In this document: positions 5,799 through 7,118 of the stretch, in pieces
Layout: every line of letters starts with the position of its first letter
Numbering within the stretch: the stretch's first letter is position 1
Assembly: GCA_937928335.1 (NCBI GenBank)
Contig: CALFWN010000073.1
Coordinates: forward strand, 1-7,118
From: an uncultured Litoreibacter sp.
GTDB taxonomy: Bacteria; Pseudomonadota; Alphaproteobacteria; Rhodobacterales; Rhodobacteraceae
Length of the DNA stretch: 7,118 nucleotides
Direction: 5' to 3'
Translations under genes and position numbers: made by a program
Notes under the pieces: generated by a model
The model's input: only the letters and a program-made list of their open reading frames with translations
The model's database searches: none
Told to the model about the DNA's origin: nothing

Positions 5799-6185
5799 AT
5801 GGATCTGATCGCACAACTTGAGGCGGAACAAATCGCCGAACTGGGCAAGGATATCCCAGATTTCAAAGCGGGTGACACCATCCGCGTCGGTTACAAAGTG
5901 ACCGAAGGCACGCGCACCCGTGTTCAGAATTACGAGGGCGTCTGCATTGCCCGCAACAATGGCTCTGGCATTGCTGGCTCGTTCTGCGTGCGCAAGATCT
6001 CCTTTGGGGAAGGCGTTGAGCGGGTATTCCCGCTGCATTCCACCAATATCGACACCATCACCGTGGTCCGCCGCGGCCGTGTGCGTCGCGCCAAGCTCTA
6101 CTACCTCCGCTCGCGTCGCGGCAAATCCGCACGTATCGCCGAGCAGACAAATTACAAGCCGCTCTCCAGCGGCGCAGACGCGTAA
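5799..6185 (+). CDS. rplS: 50S ribosomal protein L19
   Basis: A 128-aa ribosomal protein of the large subunit, located at the interface with the small subunit. Typical L19 stretches are visible: [16 protein letters not shown] (18-33), the [12 protein letters not shown] segment, [21 protein letters not shown], and the basic [23 protein letters not shown] near the C-terminus. It is slightly longer than the E. coli protein (115 aa) because of a C-terminal tail after RGKSARI, as in relatives of this class. ATG 5799 is supported by AAGGAG (5785-5790) eight bases upstream; the open frame extends further upstream without L19 similarity. It is followed after 11 bases by rpmE, forming a short ribosomal operon. 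The usual upstream partners rpsP, rimM and trmD are not in the window. Confidence 0.97.
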   Translation: MDLIAQLEAEQIAELGKDIPDFKAGDTIRVGYKVTEGTRTRVQNYEGVCIARNNGSGIAGSFCVRKISFGEGVERVFPLHSTNIDTITVVRRGRVRRAKLYYLRSRRGKSARIAEQTNYKPLSSGADA

Positions 6186-6196
6186 AGGTTGGCATC

Positions 6197-6418
6197 ATGA
6201 AAAAAGATACCCATCCCGACTACCACATGATCAATGTCAAAATGACCGATGGCACCGTGGTCCAGATGAAATCGACCTGGGGCGGCGAAGGCGACCAGAT
6301 CGCTCTGGACATCGACCCTTCCGTGCACCCTGCATGGACCGGCGGCAACCAGCGCCTGATGGACACTGGCGGCCGTGTGTCGAAGTTCAAGAACAAATAT
6401 GAGGGTCTTGGCTTCTAA
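6197..6418 (+). CDS. rpmE: 50S ribosomal protein L31, zinc-independent type
   Basis: A 73-aa large-subunit protein beginning [10 protein letters not shown] and containing [22 protein letters not shown] and DTGGRVSKF, the signature of the alphaproteobacterial L31. It has no cysteine at all, so the CxxC zinc site of the classical form is missing and it should not depend on zinc. Its start lies 11 bases after the rplS stop, with AAAGG (6184-6188) overlapping that stop codon and serving as ribosome binding site, so the two are co-transcribed and probably translated together. A strong intrinsic terminator begins 18 bases after its stop codon. Confidence 0.97.
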   Translation: MKKDTHPDYHMINVKMTDGTVVQMKSTWGGEGDQIALDIDPSVHPAWTGGNQRLMDTGGRVSKFKNKYEGLGF

Positions 6419-6435
6419 TCAGCCCTGGTCTTTTG

Positions 6436-6463
6436 ACATGCTTGGAAAGCGCTCCCTGCGGGG
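6436..6463 (+). terminator. Intrinsic terminator of the rplS-rpmE operon
   Basis: AAAGCGCTCCC (6436-6446) pairs with GGGGGCGCTTT (6450-6460), an 11-bp stem with one G·U pair and loop TGC. It runs into six T (6458-6463). Confidence 0.93.
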
Positions 6464-6490
6464 GCGCTTTTTTGTTGGGGTACGCAAGGT

Positions 6491-6617
6491 ATCGCCAGAC
6501 CGCGGGGTGGCGTTTTTACGCTCATTCGACAGCGCTTTATGGTAGCAAGGTCTTCATGCAGTGATGCGGCGCGCGAAGATAAGCCATATCGCCAGCCCTG
6601 TCGGGCGGTCTGGCGAT
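6491..6617. repeat. 13-bp inverted repeat with a third partial copy
   Basis: ATCGCCAGACCGC (6491-6503) is the exact reverse complement of GCGGTCTGGCGAT (6605-6617). A third, shorter copy ATCGCCAG (6588-6595) in the forward direction forms a local hairpin with 6610-6617, enclosing a small GCCC/GGGC stem (6595-6598 with 6603-6606). The first copy overlaps the second terminator stem, so the repeat may partly reflect that structure. Confidence 0.75.
6493..6517 (+). terminator. Possible second terminator behind rpmE
   Basis: CGCCA (6493-6497) pairs with TGGCG (6508-6512) and CC (6500-6501) with GG (6506-6507), with a two-base bulge and a 4-base loop, followed by five T (6513-6517). It is weaker than the first terminator but lies only 30 bases beyond it and could act as back-up. 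Confidence 0.45.
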
Positions 6618-6646
6618 GCCCGGGGCCTGCGGCCTGTTCACCGGGC
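6618..6646. repeat. Nested GC-rich hairpin at the edge of the AT-rich region
   Basis: GCCCGG (6618-6623) pairs with CCGGGC (6641-6646), and inside it GGCC (6624-6627) pairs with GGCC (6631-6634). It follows immediately after the ATCGCCAG hairpin, so 6588-6646 is almost wholly folded, similar in style to short intergenic palindromic elements. Confidence 0.5.
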
Positions 6647-6660
6647 CTGAAAACGCGCGC

Positions 6661-7118
6661 GAAATATAATTTGCTGATCTGAAGTGACAAGGATCTCAAA
6701 ACATGGCTTATATTTACTACGATATAGAGATATACGCGAAAAACAATACAAGAAGCCAATTATTGTATAAAAAAGTAAGGCAAATAATACATAAAAAGCT
6801 GTTACTGATTCTCTCATGGAACTTACATTTAAAACACCTTTTTTTCATTTTCCGAAACTACCTTGCGCTACATTTAGTTGCTAATCTCACATAGAAAAAA
6901 ATGGAAGAACTGTTGATTTTTGCGTTTATTTCTTTGTCTGACAAAAATAAACACCTTTGGCACATTATTAACGATTCACCCGGTCACACGAATAGTTTTT
7001 ACTTTTGCTACAAGTGCAGCTTCCAGTAGAAAGAATGAAAAACAATAAAACACACTAAGAAGTTGTAAATGGCTGTTCGCTATCTAATACGAGAAAATGC
7101 TATCTGTACCGGAAACTC
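6661..7118. other. AT-rich stretch without a convincing gene
   Basis: GC falls from about 75% at 6601-6660 to 28% at 6721-6780, and is about 33% over 6721-7118 by hand count, far below the rest of the window. The longest plus-strand frame (6703-6894, 63 aa) matches nothing I know, although a TATAAT (6665-6670) and AAGGAT (6689-6694) precede its ATG. A second ATG (7069) opens a frame still open at the window end (17 codons). All minus-strand frames from the right edge close within about 15 codons. It may be an upstream region, a decayed acquired segment, or the edge of an island. Confidence 0.7.
6924..6952. repeat. Palindromic element in the AT-rich stretch
   Basis: GTTTATTT (6924-6931) is the reverse complement of AAATAAAC (6945-6952). 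Between them, TTTGTCTGACAAA (6933-6945) is itself a palindrome around T6939. No T-run follows on either strand, so a protein-binding site is more likely than a terminator. Confidence 0.5.

Noticed and set aside
5389..5814. N-terminal extension of the fnrL frame
   Set aside because: The added residues do not resemble FnrL, the extension overlaps the rplS start, and a good ribosome binding site precedes ATG 5388.
6415..6759. 114-codon minus-strand frame behind rpmE
   Set aside because: It crosses the terminator, the repeats and the composition break and has no protein-like signal.
6738..7047. Direct repeat GAAAAACAATA (6738-6748 and 7037-7047) as attachment sites
   Set aside because: An 11-base match in AT-rich DNA can occur by chance, and no integrase or tRNA gene is present.
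7069..7118. Start of a gene running off the right edge
   Set aside because: Seventeen open codons after ATG 7069 with only a weak AAGAAG ribosome site; too little to call.

Overview
The window looks like a chromosomal segment of an alphaproteobacterium of the Rhodobacteraceae (roseobacter-type). The evidence is GC-rich coding DNA, an FnrL-type regulator very close to the Rhodobacter protein, a cysteine-free long L31 of the alphaproteobacterial kind, and a dimethylglycine/sarcosine dehydrogenase-like flavoenzyme coupled to an MttB-family methyltransferase. This placement rests on recognising protein families by eye, not on a search.

Left part (1-3280, minus strand): a two-gene methylated-amine unit. 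A GcvT-fused FAD oxidoreductase (802 aa) is followed, with a 4-base GTGA overlap, by the first 291 codons of an MttB/MtgB-like methyltransferase that runs off the left edge. Together they suggest demethylation of a quaternary or tertiary methylamine such as glycine betaine, dimethylglycine or sarcosine, with methyl groups passed to a corrinoid protein and to tetrahydrofolate. The exact substrates are inferred.

Intergenic region 3281-3822: no gene, but dense symmetry. It holds a folded leader before the oxidoreductase (3312-3391), a perfect 17-bp inverted repeat built from TTTTGGG units (3462-3516), two GC-rich hairpins (3541-3611), and two FNR boxes placed as mirror images inside a perfect 14-bp inverted repeat (3713-3773) directly before a universal stress protein gene.

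Middle (3823-5388): a tandem-domain universal stress protein on the plus strand and fnrL on the minus strand. They converge with three bases between their stop codons. The oxygen-sensing regulator therefore lies beside a gene whose promoter carries its predicted binding sites.

Right part (5389-6463): a 410-base divergent region with a plausible promoter containing a 12-bp tandem duplication, then rplS (L19) and rpmE (L31) in a short operon ended by a strong intrinsic terminator, with a weaker second terminator behind it. trmD, which usually precedes rplS, is not here.

Far right (6464-7118): no convincing gene. A GC-rich stretch of inverted repeats gives way abruptly near 6661 to AT-rich DNA (about 33% GC by hand count over 6721-7118). 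This may be the edge of an acquired segment or the upstream region of a gene beyond the window. No wholly new system was found; the most interesting material is the regulatory DNA between 3300 and 3800 and the composition break.
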